Positions 21,050-31,211 are shown, numbered from the stretch's first letter. The stretch: 64,000 nt of DNA from Trichomonas vaginalis G3 (GCF_026262505.1 NC_067204.1:19260860-19324859), one strand, 5' to 3'. The notes: generated by a model not told the origin, from the letters alone. Numbers and translations are program-made.

Positions 21050-22369
21050 ATGAAATCAACAAATAAAGAACAAATGCAAGTATATCACAAGATTCATGAT
21101 TATGTTGTTGGAGTTGAAATTGCACGTGGTGCCTTCAGTTCAATTCGTGAAGCGTTCAGAACAGATTCTCCTGGTTCATATGCTATGAAATTGATTTCCA
21201 AGAAAAAAATCAGACAATATATCACATCTAAAGAAATGATCTTCAGTGACTCTGTGATTGCACCACTATTATTCCATCCTAATATTGCAAGAGTTTATCA
21301 GACCATTGAATCAGTTGCTCAGCATTTTCAAATCATGGATTTATTTCAAAAGAATACTCTCTTATACTATATTCAGTATAATTCTCTTACCACAGAGCAA
21401 CTTTTGACTTATTTAGATCAGATATTATCTGCAATTGAGTATCTTCACCTTCATGATCTTTGCCATCGCGATATCAAGCCAGAGAACATTTTAATGACAG
21501 ATGGAAATGAAGTTAAACTTACAGACTTCGGTTTTCTAACTTTTTCATTTGACGGAAAGAACAGTGGAACATGCGGCAGCCCAGGATATGCCGCACCCGA
21601 GGTCTTCTTGTTCAACGTTTACGATGGCAAAAAAGCTGATATTTGGAGCATTGGAGTTCTTGTTTATTCTCTCTTTGCTGGTACATGTCCGTTCCCATCG
21701 GATTTGAAGCAATCACCTCACATTTATCTTGACCAAGTCGATTTTACGAAAATTCCTGATTGCGTTCAATCATTCGTTAAAGATTGCCTGAAACTTGATC
21801 CAAATGAACGCCCTACGGTATCACAATTGCGCGAATATACTTGCTTCGACTCAATTAAGCGAGCACAAAAGAACGAAAGACCAGATTTAATATCTCCAAT
21901 ATTAAAGCCACAGTTTTACGCTCCAACCAAGCTTAGCCAGTATCTCTCTATTCCGCAAACCGAAATCCTAGCTTCACTACAGCAAAAAGGCTCTTCCCCA
22001 GAGAAAATTTTATATTCTTTGCAATCAGAGCTTCCATTCCTTCCATTCCCACGTTTATCCAGCTGCCCAAGTCCAGGAAGATTACCTAACATCCTTAATG
22101 ACGTATTTTGCGAAGGCAGTTACAAGATTTTATCTGCAATTTCATCACATCTTCTTCCGATGAGGTTTTGCATATCCCAACAGCCACAGGGCGAACTGAG
22201 GGCTGTTCTCAACACAAATGGCGAAGATATTTGTTTCGACATTGAACTGTTCGATATGCCAGGCAAAAATCTTTGTGATGTCAAGATTAAGGCAGGAAAA
22301 ACGGCTGCTGCATATGCGGCCGAGCTACGAAAGTTTTTGACAGATAATTTCAACGTCGAAAAATTTTAA
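21050..22369 (+). CDS. CAMK/AMPK-like Ser/Thr protein kinase, 439 aa
   Basis: The kinase domain covers about residues 17-268. Visible motifs are a glycine loop in the form EIARGAFSSIREA (the first glycine is replaced by alanine), the AMK lysine K47, the catalytic HRDIKPEN (H139-D141), DFG at 159-161, APE at 182-184 and the DIW helix at 197-199. It should therefore be active. The activation loop is short. Residues 295-330 (LSQYLSIPQTEILASLQQ, then SPEKILYSL) resemble a small UBA-like autoinhibitory helix bundle, and residues about 350-439 have the size and pattern of a KA1-like tail. This layout follows AMPK-related kinases. The substrate is unknown. T. vaginalis has a very large CAMK kinase family, and this is a typical member. 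Confidence 0.9.
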   Translation: MKSTNKEQMQVYHKIHDYVVGVEIARGAFSSIREAFRTDSPGSYAMKLISKKKIRQYITSKEMIFSDSVIAPLLFHPNIARVYQTIESVAQHFQIMDLFQKNTLLYYIQYNSLTTEQLLTYLDQILSAIEYLHLHDLCHRDIKPENILMTDGNEVKLTDFGFLTFSFDGKNSGTCGSPGYAAPEVFLFNVYDGKKADIWSIGVLVYSLFAGTCPFPSDLKQSPHIYLDQVDFTKIPDCVQSFVKDCLKLDPNERPTVSQLREYTCFDSIKRAQKNERPDLISPILKPQFYAPTKLSQYLSIPQTEILASLQQKGSSPEKILYSLQSELPFLPFPRLSSCPSPGRLPNILNDVFCEGSYKILSAISSHLLPMRFCISQQPQGELRAVLNTNGEDICFDIELFDMPGKNLCDVKIKAGKTAAAYAAELRKFLTDNFNVEKF

Positions 22370-22995
22370 TAGATTTTATATCAAATAAGTAATTTACAAT
22401 GAATGATCCGCACTCACCATCGCCAAAAGTGCTATTTTACGCCATTATTATTTGATTCCAACGAAAATTAATTTGGACATACCTCATGGTCTTTCAAATT
22501 ATCAGTCCACCCATATTTGGTTAACATTTACATCCATACGATACCTTGTTAATACAATTCCATCCACTCACAACGAGTTTTCTTTTCATTTTTCAAATTA
22601 TTTTCTTATTTCATTTGTAACTTACTTATTTTATTATATTTGGATCTAGTAGAATTTTAGAGTATACAGTTCTCCTTTCTTAATGTTGATATTTATTTTT
22701 ATATCAACATATTTATAGAATTCACCACTTATAAATTGTTTATTTTGTTAGTAGAATAAATCATCTCTCTCATCCCTTTCCTATTCTTCTTTATCTTTCT
22801 AATTTTAAACAAATTAATATTTTTCATCCCTTTCATGGCTTGTAACTGCACTTTATGATAATTGATTGTATAGTTAAGTTTGATTTTCAAAGTTGGTACT
22901 TAAAGCGCTATAGACTAACTCAAGAATGGAAAATTAGTATTAACATAAAAAATATACTAATTCAAAAAACATATTCGGTTTTTATTTTAGTTACG
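22370..22995. other. AT-rich spacer before the histone pair
   Basis: The 3' flank of the kinase gene and of the H3 gene. A small hairpin (ATGTTGATAT with ATATCAACAT) lies near 22683-22711. No gene is supported. Confidence 0.55.
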
Positions 22996-23403
22996 NNNNN
23001 NNNNNNNNNNNNNNNNNNNNNNNNNNNNNNNNNNNNNNNNNNNNNNNNNNNNNNNNNNNNNNNNNNNNNNNNNNNNNNNNNNNNNNNNNNNNNNNNNNNN
23101 NNNNNNNNNNNNNNNNNNNNNNNNNNNNNNNNNNNNNNNNNNNNNNNNNNNNNNNNNNNNNNNNNNNNNNNNNNNNNNNNNNNNNNNNNNNNNNNNNNNN
23201 NNNNNNNNNNNNNNNNNNNNNNNNNNNNNNNNNNNNNNNNNNNNNNNNNNNNNNNNAACTGTACCTGGGCGGAAACGATGTTGCTTCTTGGCACCCTGGG
23301 AATCGATTGTTGGTGTTGACTTGCGGGCGGCCTTGGCACCGAGGGACTTACGTGGGGTCTTGCCACCTGTTGACTTTCTAGCTGTCTGCTTTGTACGAGC
23401 CAT
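22987..23403 (-). CDS. Histone H3 (middle hidden by gap)
   Basis: The start codon at 23401-23403 opens [20 protein letters not shown], the canonical H3 tail with K4, K9, K14 and K18 in place. The following residues diverge from animal H3 ([20 protein letters not shown], then RPGTV). The tail at about 27-30 therefore differs from the usual ARKSAPATGG, and a K27-S28-like site is present as RKST. The core is in the assembly gap. If the gap length is right, the protein ends Arg-Asn and is 138 residues long, two longer than usual. It packages DNA in nucleosomes with the divergent H4 gene beside it. Confidence 0.95.
   Translation of the reverse strand: MARTKQTARKSTGGKTPRKSLGAKAARKSTPTIDSQGAKKQHRFRPGTVXXXXXXXXXXXXXXXXXXXXXXXXXXXXXXXXXXXXXXXXXXXXXXXXXXXXXXXXXXXXXXXXXXXXXXXXXXXXXXXXXXXXXXXRN
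22996..23256. other. Assembly gap (261 N)
   Basis: An unsequenced run of 261 bases inside the histone H3 gene. 261 is divisible by three, and the H3 frame continues correctly on the far side to a stop, so the gap size is probably close to real. Confidence 0.95.
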
Positions 23404-23547
23404 TATCAAAAATAATGATATTCAAAGAAAAATTGAGAGTAATGGCGGGAAATTTATTTTGCCATTTTTAGCCAATAATTTTTGAATATCCATTTTAGGG
23501 AGTTGGCGCTATTTTTGTGATGAATCAAAAACTGTCATAAGTTATAA
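23404..23547. promoter_or_regulatory. Bidirectional histone H3/H4 promoter
   Basis: Only 144 bases separate the two ATGs. Initiators are visible for both. For H3 the minus strand reads TCATT with A+1 at 23416, 13 bases before its ATG. For H4 the plus strand reads TCATA with A+1 at 23537, 11 bases before its ATG. An E2F-like GGCGGGAAA lies at about 23443-23451 and a TTGGCGC block near 23504. The shared promoter suggests co-ordinated S-phase expression of the pair. Confidence 0.6.
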
Positions 23548-23853
<306 letters not shown>

Positions 23854-24154
23854 ACTATAATTGTCATGTATATAATTAATATCTTTTTAATTTGTAAGTT
23901 TATTTTTTTTAAATAAATTTGATTTTGTTTTATCTATAAAAAGCTACTTAGAATGAAAAATATGTTGAAGTTTCATTTTGTAACCTCATTGTCTAGTCAA
24001 ATGTTTTCCCAATATCTTAATCCATCTAGATTAGAATTAATAGAATAACAATAAAATCAGTTCTGAGATATCACAATGCTAAAAGTCTATACTATTTTGA
24101 TAAAATCTAATATAACTCTATTTTTATAAAAAAATCAAATCAGAAAAAAAGATA
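23854..24154. other. Convergent 3' spacer
   Basis: An AT-rich spacer of about 300 bases between the stop codons of H4 and RRP36. No gene and no clear histone stem-loop are visible. Confidence 0.5.
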
Positions 24155-24697
24155 TTATATAACACCAACCTTCTTATCCTTAGCAAGAAGCTTTTTGTTA
24201 CGCTTCTTAAGATATGCATTTAATCGTCCTGTGCTCTGAAGCTCATCAAATTTCTTCTTCTGTTGCATTAACTTCATATCTTGCTTACCCATCCAAAATG
24301 GACGTTTTCCTTCTGCTATTCTTTGCCTTTCCTCACGGTGCCATTGAATACTTGCATTAACATCATCAATCTTTGATGCCATCGTTTTATGCTGATCTTT
24401 AAGCGATTGTAAACGTTTCTTGAATTCAGGATCGTCTGCAAGAGTAGGATCATCTTCTAATTCTTTTTGCATTTGAGAAATTTCTTGTTCTCTATTCTTT
24501 TGTAAAAACGCATAGTTCTTAACAAATCCAACTTTATCAATTTCACCACATTCTTCTCTAAATCTTGGGTCTGTTATTTTATGAGATTCTTCAGTATCAA
24601 GCAGTTTCCTACCACATGGCTTAGATGTAGATAGCTCTTGTGGAGCATTCCTTGATTTCTTGGATCGAACTTTTTTCTTATGATGTTCTTCACTCAT
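24155..24697 (-). CDS. RRP36: RRP36 rRNA-processing protein
   Basis: The protein has 180 residues. A basic, disordered N-terminus (about 1-30) is followed by the family signatures: DPRFREECGEID at about 43-54, NYAFLQKNREQEISQMQKEL at about 61-80, then LKR-type helices. The most conserved block is GKRPFWMGKQDMKLMQQKKKF followed by GRLNAYLKKRNKK near the C-terminus. RRP36 is a nucleolar component of the U3 snoRNP processome needed for early cleavages of pre-18S rRNA. Length is somewhat below that of human RRP36 and typical of small protist forms. A CGCCGATATAAG motif about 20 bases upstream resembles one upstream of the coiled-coil gene. Confidence 0.9.
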   Translation of the reverse strand: MSEEHHKKKVRSKKSRNAPQELSTSKPCGRKLLDTEESHKITDPRFREECGEIDKVGFVKNYAFLQKNREQEISQMQKELEDDPTLADDPEFKKRLQSLKDQHKTMASKIDDVNASIQWHREERQRIAEGKRPFWMGKQDMKLMQQKKKFDELQSTGRLNAYLKKRNKKLLAKDKKVGVI

Positions 24698-26026
24698 TAA
24701 AATCTTATATCGGCGCTACACGCCAATAAACCGAGGACATCTTATTGCTTTCGACTTTAAATTTTACCAAAATCTTTGTGGACAATGTTTTCCGCATATA
24801 TAACATAACATTTTCTCCTAATGAAAATATATACGACTTTTGAATTTAAAATTTTTTAATGTCTGACCAAGACATAAATCCAAATAAATACAGTGAACTG
24901 CGAAGTACCTATAAGTACTACATTGATTCATATAGTGCGCTTTATCAGTTAAAAACGGACAAAGAAGAAGAATTAAACGATATTTACAAAATGATCAAAA
25001 CAGAATTGATTGATTCAAAGAAATATCCACCCAATAATATTATGGAAGACATTTTAAACATTATTCCGTATAATAATCGCTATACAAAGTCATATTTAAC
25101 TCTTGCCAAACTCATATATGATGAATATCATGTCAAAGAGGTCAACAAAGTTTTCTATATTTCAAGCTTCCTGTTTTATAATGAATATGGAATTAAATTA
25201 ATCAAATCCGAAAATTTCGTAGAAATTAATTATGAAAATATGGATATTCATAAAGAAGATACAATTTACAGAGCAATTATGTATAATGACAAAGAAAAAT
25301 TCATCTCATTCACTGAAATTGAAGGATTTAATAAAAATGTAAGACTTACAAGCAGGATTTTTCAAAAATTTCAGAGTAGTTATTCATTACTTGAATTATG
25401 TTGTTACTATGGAGCAGTTGATTGTTTCAAGTTTTTAAGAACGAAATTTAACTCAGAAATAACTCAAAAATGTCTAGAACTTTCATTTTTAGGAGGAAAT
25501 CCAGAGATCATGAGTGAATGTTTGAAATATGAAGAACCAGAAGAAGAATCAATGGAATATGCAATTATTTCGCACAACATTGATTTTGTGACATTCTTGA
25601 TGAATGAATACAATATTAAAATCAACTTAAATGATTGCGAAAAATATAAGAATCTTGAATCATTTTTAGTTTATTTTGATCAAACTCATGATTTTAACAA
25701 TTGCTTTATTTACTCAGTGATGTTTAATATTCCATCCCTTTCAGAATATTTCTTTTCACATGGTACTAATATCAATGAAAAAGATAACGATGGAGAAACC
25801 GCACTTCATATTGCAGCATTAAATAATAGTAAAGAAACAGTTGAGTTTCTTATTTCACATGGTGCAAATATCAACGAAAAAGATAAATATAGATGGACAG
25901 CTCTTCACTTTGCAGCACAATATAATAGTAAAGAAATGGCTGAACTTCTTATTTCACATGGTGCAAGTATTGATGAAAAAAATATAAATGGAGAAACAGC
26001 TCTTCATTTTGTAGCAATGATTAATA

Positions 26027-27330
26027 TAGGGTGTCCAAAGGTGTGTTTAGCACAAACCTGAATACTGCGAATAGAAATAAACAAGTTACATATATATAAA
26101 GTTTATTTAAATATAATCACCATTGGATTCAATCACGCGTTCGCAGCGATCGATCCAGGCTTGAAAGACACGCTTTAAATCATCATGAGAAAATTGCTCA
26201 AATTGCTCTCTTACAAAATTTTCAAGATCATCTGGACTCGCGAATTCGCGTCCTTCAGCTCTCTTTTTTAGCGTGCCGAATAAATAAAAGTCAGAGGGTG
26301 CAATATCAGGTGAATAAATTGGGTTTGGAACAACTTTGACATTGTTTTCCAACAAGTAATTCATTACCTTATGACTTTTGTGAACTCTTGAATTATCAAA
26401 ATGAATTGCAAACTTTTGTTTTTGTTGTTTGGATTTCTCAAACTCATCAGAATTGATAATTTGAGTAAGAACATTGTCAATTAGATACTGAGCATTCATC
26501 GTATTAGGTTTTTGAAGAATATCAATTGCGATGATGCCATTCACGCCCCAAAAAACCGACAACATCATCATTGGTGTGTCAATTTTTTTCTTCGGGAATG
26601 TTTGCGGATTTTCATCCTTCGGGATCCACATGATTTTGGCTTCTGTTGCATATTGAAACCAAGACTCGTCCCCTGTTACTAAAAAGCGAAACTTCTTGGA
26701 TTGATACGCAGCCAATATAGAGAGGAGCTCTTTCGAAGATTGGACTCTAGATTTTTTTTGAACTGAATTAAGGTTGTGCGGAACCCAACGTGTATACGCT
26801 AGTTTGTAGTTCAAATAATTGTGCAGATAATAACTGACTGTTGTACGTGGTATCTTTGTCATCTCCTCTATCCTTCTGAGTGATGCTCTTGGGTCTTCAT
26901 CTAGCGCTTGAAGAATTGCTTTGATTTTTCTTTGATCCGGCGATTTTTTGTCAATTTTTATGATGGGCGCCTTTTTGTTCATGAAGTGATACATCCTAAC
27001 ATGATACGTTACAGTGGAATAGCTAGGAGCATCCATACCGAAGCATTTTACCAATGTCTCGTAGATTTTTTTACAGTCTTTGCATTTTTTTTGCAAGAGC
27101 GAGGATGTTTTCTTTATGATTCATTAAAAAATGAAAAAAATCCCGCCAAAATTTCCCGCGAAACCGCCTCTTGTCTCAAAATTCATTTTATATCCCGGCA
27201 TGGCGCCAAAATACAACATACTCATCATATACATATATTCATATTTTTTATTATATATTTATAATCAGCATATATCTCCTTTAATAGTCTCATATAGAGC
27301 GCTGTGCTAAACGCACCTTTGGACACCCTA
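26027..27330 (-). mobile_element. Tvmar1-like mariner element
   Basis: The 1,304-bp element begins TAGGGTGTCCAAAGGTG and ends with the inverse complement; the inverted repeats are about 28 bp with one internal mismatch. It is flanked by the expected TA duplication (26025-26026 and 27331-27332). A transposase lies on the minus strand. The size and ends match Tvmar1, the abundant mariner of T. vaginalis. The insertion splits an ankyrin gene. The uninterrupted version of the same sequence survives in the tandem copy at 27520-27535, proving the empty site. Confidence 0.92.
26107..27124 (-). pseudogene. Mariner transposase (DD34D), one frameshift near its start
   Basis: From codon 27094 down to the stop at 26107 the frame is open. 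It carries a helix-turn-helix region (about residues 50-90) and the catalytic triad of mariners: D in VTGDESWFQ (143), D in IHFDNSRVH (234) and D in APSDFYLFG (269), with 34 residues between the last two. No ATG lies at the start of this frame. An ATG at 27124 opens MNHKENILALAKK, which would join the frame if the A8 run (27085-27092 on this strand) were A7. A one-base slippage therefore probably inactivates this copy, although initiation elsewhere cannot be excluded. Confidence 0.88.
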
Positions 27331-27332
27331 TA

Positions 27333-27700
27333 GTATAGAGATAGCCGAACTTCTTATTTCACACGGTGCAAATATCAATGAAAAAGATGAGGATGGGAAA
27401 ACTGCTCTTCATTTTGCAGCATATTATAATAGTAAAGAAATAGCCGAACTTCTTATTTCGAATGGTGCAAATATCAACGAAAAAAATATAAATGGAGAAA
27501 CAGCTCTTCATTTTGTAGCAATGATTAATAGTATAGAGATAGCCGAACTTCTTATTTCACACGGTGCAAATATCAATGAAAAAGATGAGGATGGGAAAAC
27601 TGCTCTTCATTTTGCAGCATATTATAATAGTAAAGAAATAGCCGAACTTCTTATTTCGAATGGTGCAAATATCAACGAAAAAATAATTACTATATCTGGA
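27333..27700 (+). repeat. 198-bp tandem duplication of two ankyrin repeats
   Basis: The block beginning TATAGAGATAGCCGAACTTC at about 27335 is repeated 198 bases later at about 27533 with no difference that I can see. It equals exactly two 99-bp ankyrin units, so the duplication keeps the frame. Its perfection implies a recent unequal exchange. Confidence 0.8.
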
Positions 27701-27842
27701 AATATTAAAACAAAAAGTTTAGCCTTAAACCCCAAATGATCGAAATTTAGGGCTTTGGCAAACCGACTACAGTAACACCCTTAATATATACATATATATT
27801 GATTTTTAAAGAAAATGTCAGAAAGTGGTAATTGGACCCTTA

Positions 27843-28622
27843 AGGGTGCCGGAAAGTGAAGTGAAAGCTATTATAAAAACAACACTTTTCAAACCCATAA
27901 AATCATTTTTATTTTGTTTTGTTTATATGAGTATAAACCTTAAGTGATGATGTATCATAGTATCATATTCAAACTAAGTGAAAACGATGTTTATGATTAT
28001 AAGGTTATCGAAAACATACAAAAATCATACAAAATTTTTAAAATCTGAAAGGGAAAAAGTGCATTTATCTCAACATATGAGAATTGAAAATAAACTTTAT
28101 TCTGTAAAACTTTTAGTATAACTATTGAAATTTTGTGTTTAATGTATCTCACTGGCTTAAACACAATATTGGAGGACTAGATACAAATCTAATTAAACTT
28201 TGAATGAGACCATTTCGACTGGAAACCACTACCATTGGGTTTGTTCCCTAATGGTAATTAGCAGAATCCAGTGAGATGGTAGTGCAATCGGTCTTAGTTT
28301 TGAAGTTACCCACTAATTGCATCTCGACACTTTTTAACAAGTGCCAAATGTTTTCTGTAAAATATCTAGTATCTTGTACCTAGATATCATTCCTGCAGTA
28401 TCAGCCCCTGCCATGGAATAACCAGGGACTAGATAGGTCCGCAAGTTCGAAAATTGAGAAGCAGTTTTCTTCATACTGGAAGTATCCAAGACCTCAGCAT
28501 CATAGAAGTAAAAACCTTAGTATATACACTACTAATATATGTTTCAATATCATTAATATCTTTACTACAAATGAAGTTATGAGCAATACTCGAAATCGCG
28601 TCACCTCACTTTCCGGCACCCT
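27843..28622. mobile_element. Short non-autonomous TA-flanked inverted-repeat element
   Basis: The 780-bp segment starts AGGGTGCCGGAAAGTGAAGT and ends with its inverse complement; the 22-bp repeat has one mismatch. TA lies on both sides (27841-27842 and 28623-28624). TA duplications and AGGGTG ends point to a mariner/Tc1-type non-autonomous element. There is no coding frame. The interior (about 28190-28450) is distinctly less AT-rich than its surroundings and contains a strong hairpin ACCATTGGG-TTTGTT-CCCTAATGGT at about 28231-28256 plus the self-complementary pair CACTACCAT/ATGGTAGTG. It may carry a captured structured RNA. Confidence 0.7.
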
Positions 28623-28765
28623 TAAAGTAATTTTTTTCCCTATGATAGAATTGATTTTTTATGAATAAACGTAAATATAGCATACATTGATCATACTCTA
28701 TTTTTTTATTGTTTCAAAATCTAAAAAAAAGATATCAAGGTGTAAATAACGTACATTTTTATAAA

Positions 28766-29731
28766 CTAAGCTAGTGAAGATTTTTCTCCATACAGTTTTA
28801 TTATATTAGTAACATTAGGAGTTGGTGCTGGCGAAGATCCACCACCAGATTTCTTCATCTTTTTTCCAATAATAATTCCTCCAAAAATAATAATCAAAAG
28901 AATAACAATAATCATATACCAATAGAAGCACTTTGATGATTGATGATGATCGGCCTTTTGCAACTGAATATTTCCTTTCTTAATCTCTTCAGCGGCTTCT
29001 TCAACTTTTCCATCAATTCTATCAAGCATCGTACCCTGCTCAACAAGCACGGTACCAAGATCAGCGAATAATTGGTTCAATTGATTCATCATTCCGATCA
29101 AATTTGTTAATTCTTCATTTCTTTGACGTAACATGTTTTCATTGCTCTTTACTTGAGCAATTTGTGAGTCTGTAAAAGCCACATCATCAATATCATCAAG
29201 TACACCATCATCATTTTCATCATCTTCAAATCTTGCAGCTCTTTCTTTCTGCTTCTTAATTGTTTTGATGTAATCGGCTTGCATATCTCGGAAATGAATT
29301 GTTATATCTCTTAAACGAGCTGAATAACCGTATTGCATGTTATTTTGAATTGTTCGACTCTGTTTTGAAAGATTTGGATCTGTAATACGAATAGCATCAC
29401 GTAATTGTTGTATTTGAGTCGATATTTGTTGGGTTTTTGCTTCTATTTCAAGATCAAGCTTTCTATCATTTCCAAAATCGATTCTCTTACGTTGTTTGTG
29501 CATATCTGCAAGATTTTGAATTTCCATTTGAATCATATTGAATTTGGTTTCAACCATATTTGATTTTTCAACAACGTTCGATGAAGTTCCGAATTCTGGA
29601 GCTAATGTTGGATTTAACTCGTCTTCAAGTTGGCTTTTATATGAACCACGTGATTTAGCTGTACCAGAACGATATGTCTTATATTGGGCAGTCCTGTCCC
29701 TTAAATAACCCATTTGTTGTTCTTTCTCCAT
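28766..29731 (-). CDS. Syntaxin-like Qa-SNARE
   Basis: The protein has 321 residues. An N-terminal basic region (1-35) is followed by a helical Habc-like region (about 50-165) and an acidic linker (169-185). The SNARE motif is at about 190-255. Its core LFADLGTVLVEQGTMLDRID matches Qa-SNAREs, with the zero-layer glutamine at Q232. A transmembrane anchor lies at about 268-290. It would drive fusion of endomembrane vesicles, and the motif is nearest syntaxin-16/Tlg2 or plasma-membrane types by eye. Unusually the anchor is not at the extreme end: a 31-residue Gly/Ser/Pro-containing tail follows it. The start at 29731 is the first ATG after an A/T-rich leader. Confidence 0.88.
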   Translation of the reverse strand: MEKEQQMGYLRDRTAQYKTYRSGTAKSRGSYKSQLEDELNPTLAPEFGTSSNVVEKSNMVETKFNMIQMEIQNLADMHKQRKRIDFGNDRKLDLEIEAKTQQISTQIQQLRDAIRITDPNLSKQSRTIQNNMQYGYSARLRDITIHFRDMQADYIKTIKKQKERAARFEDDENDDGVLDDIDDVAFTDSQIAQVKSNENMLRQRNEELTNLIGMMNQLNQLFADLGTVLVEQGTMLDRIDGKVEEAAEEIKKGNIQLQKADHHQSSKCFYWYMIIVILLIIIFGGIIIGKKMKKSGGGSSPAPTPNVTNIIKLYGEKSSLA

Positions 29732-30034
29732 TTTCTCATATAAAATTTTTTTTTATCGAATCGATTTTAGAGTTTGAAACATTATTTCTCTCCTAACTCT
29801 AAAAATAATTGAATAAACATGAGACATAGTGATAACAGATGTCTTGGAAATGCTTCTGCTTTGAAATATCAGTTTCATTATTTGAAAAACAACTTTGGAC
29901 CACATAATTTCCATTACTTTTATGCCAACATAGGGAAAATCAATAAACAATTTCCTGTCGCATAATGAAGAATAGTTTTCCCAACTATATCTGTGAAAAA
30001 AAGGAGATTTATAGTCCACAAATTTTATTTCATT
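29732..30034. other. Spacer between SNARE and thymidylate kinase genes
   Basis: AT-rich 300-bp spacer. It contains an 88-codon minus-strand frame (29753-30019) with no family resemblance and ordinary intergenic composition, which I do not count as a gene. Confidence 0.5.
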
Positions 30035-30619
30035 TTATAAGCTAAAATATTCTTTGATAACCTTTTGTATATCTTCAGATACTTTTTCTAATGGTTGATT
30101 GCCGTCAATAATGCGCCAGCGGTCATCTTTCAGTGATAAGAAAAGTTCACGAACTTTATTCTGAAATTCAGTCTTTTCGTATATTTCCTCACCAAATCCC
30201 TTACGTTTTGCTTGAACTTCAGGGGAAATATCAATAAATATAACAAGATCAGGTTGAGGAAGTCCTTTTTCTGGAGCCAAACACCAGTCAACATCCATAC
30301 CTTTAGCAGCTGAATAAACAACGCCACTATAATAGTATCTATCGCAGATTATAGTTGTGCCGTTATTCAAAAGTTCCTTGATTTTTGGTGATAATTCCCA
30401 TCTATTTGCTGTAAACAATAAGTGGATTGCTTCGTCAACAAGATTTGAAGACTTCTTTAAATAAGCATTGATCATCTGACCAATCTCTGTTGTTCTATCA
30501 GGAAAACACATCTGTTCTACTTTGGGAAATAGTCCTGAATTAGCGAGAAGCTTGCATTGCGTTGATTTACCTGAACCATCACAACCTTCAAAGAGAATAA
30601 ATTTCCCTCTTGTACTCAT
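30035..30619 (-). CDS. Thymidylate (dTMP) kinase
   Basis: A complete 194-residue TMP kinase, EC 2.7.4.9, which phosphorylates dTMP to dTDP with ATP. Visible are the P-loop EGCDGSGKST (11-20), the FPDR thymidine-pocket motif (39-42), the DRYYYSG motif (93-99), FIDISPE of the core strand (128-134) and a LID with KRKGFGEE (138-145). It is of the eukaryotic/viral type with the catalytic basic residue in the LID rather than the P-loop. Trichomonads lack de novo thymidylate synthesis and salvage thymidine, so this enzyme is essential to their dTTP supply. Location is expected to be cytosolic. Confidence 0.95.
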   Translation of the reverse strand: MSTRGKFILFEGCDGSGKSTQCKLLANSGLFPKVEQMCFPDRTTEIGQMINAYLKKSSNLVDEAIHLLFTANRWELSPKIKELLNNGTTIICDRYYYSGVVYSAAKGMDVDWCLAPEKGLPQPDLVIFIDISPEVQAKRKGFGEEIYEKTEFQNKVRELFLSLKDDRWRIIDGNQPLEKVSEDIQKVIKEYFSL

Positions 30620-31211
30620 TTGCCACTTTTCAATATAACTAAATCATTAATAGATTTCTCAACCTTGATGCAATCTCCAGTACATATACTTGGCCGATAA
30701 ACAGGGAAAAATGACAAGCATATCATGTTTCTAATTATCCGAATGAGTTAATAAGGTTTTATGATCTATTGTGTGAAGATACAAACTTACTACGATTCCG
30801 TAGTCCACAAAATCAACTTGGTTATAATATTATTTCTAACTTCAGGTGGCTACGCTTGCCCTTCGGGCATGCATGCCACCTTCGGCAAAATAAACATATA
30901 TCGATTATAGGATAAGCGTTTATTCATTTATTTCATTTTAGATCTTTCGCCCGAACCTCTCGAATTTGGCAATGTTTCGCCCAAAAGTCCTCATAATTTG
31001 TGAGAATTGAGAACTCTTTCGATCTTTCGCCCATGTTTTGTCCAAAATATTAATGACTAAAATTAAAAATTGGATGTTAAGTTACTGTAAATTCATAATG
31101 TAAAAAGTATGGCCGTTGTCCACTATGTCAAGTTTCATCACAAGCAGTCCAGCATTTCGATGTGATTTATGAGATTATTATATATATTGTGAACATGATA
31201 TACTATAGGAT
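30620..31211. other. Intergenic with a GC-rich hairpin, left flank of the Maverick
   Basis: A nested hairpin lies at 30845-30880: GGTGGC pairs with GCCACC, and TGCCC-TTC-GGGCA lies inside. The block GATCTTTCGCCC occurs twice (near 30942 and 31020). No gene is seen. The interval ends at the poly-A tract that abuts the Maverick. Confidence 0.55.

Larger units (their letters stand above)
24859..27739 (+). pseudogene. DUF3447-type ankyrin-repeat gene split by a mariner
   Basis: The 5' part (24859-26026) encodes the N-terminal region typical of the huge trichomonad DUF3447/ankyrin family and then ankyrin repeats from about residue 298. The repeats are of the 33-residue form DxxGxTALHxAAxxNSKExxELLISHGANINEK. 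A mariner interrupts the gene after codon 389. The 3' part resumes at 27333 and runs to the TGA at 27737-27739, with four more repeats. Ignoring the mariner and the duplicated TA, the gene is one open frame of 524 codons. The 3' part contains a perfect-looking 198-bp tandem duplication covering two repeats. Function is unknown; ankyrin arrays bind proteins. The present product would end shortly inside the transposon. Confidence 0.9.

Noticed and set aside
22683-22711. Small palindrome ATGTTGATAT...ATATCAACAT
   Set aside because: Only about 10 bp of stem in very AT-rich DNA; such hairpins arise by chance.
28425-28450. tRNA-like GTTCGAAAA segment in the TA-flanked element
   Set aside because: The T-loop-like string has no matching acceptor, D or anticodon stems at the right distances.
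29753-30019. 88-codon frame between the SNARE and thymidylate kinase genes
   Set aside because: No family resemblance, AT-driven composition, no initiator, and its size is expected by chance in this DNA.
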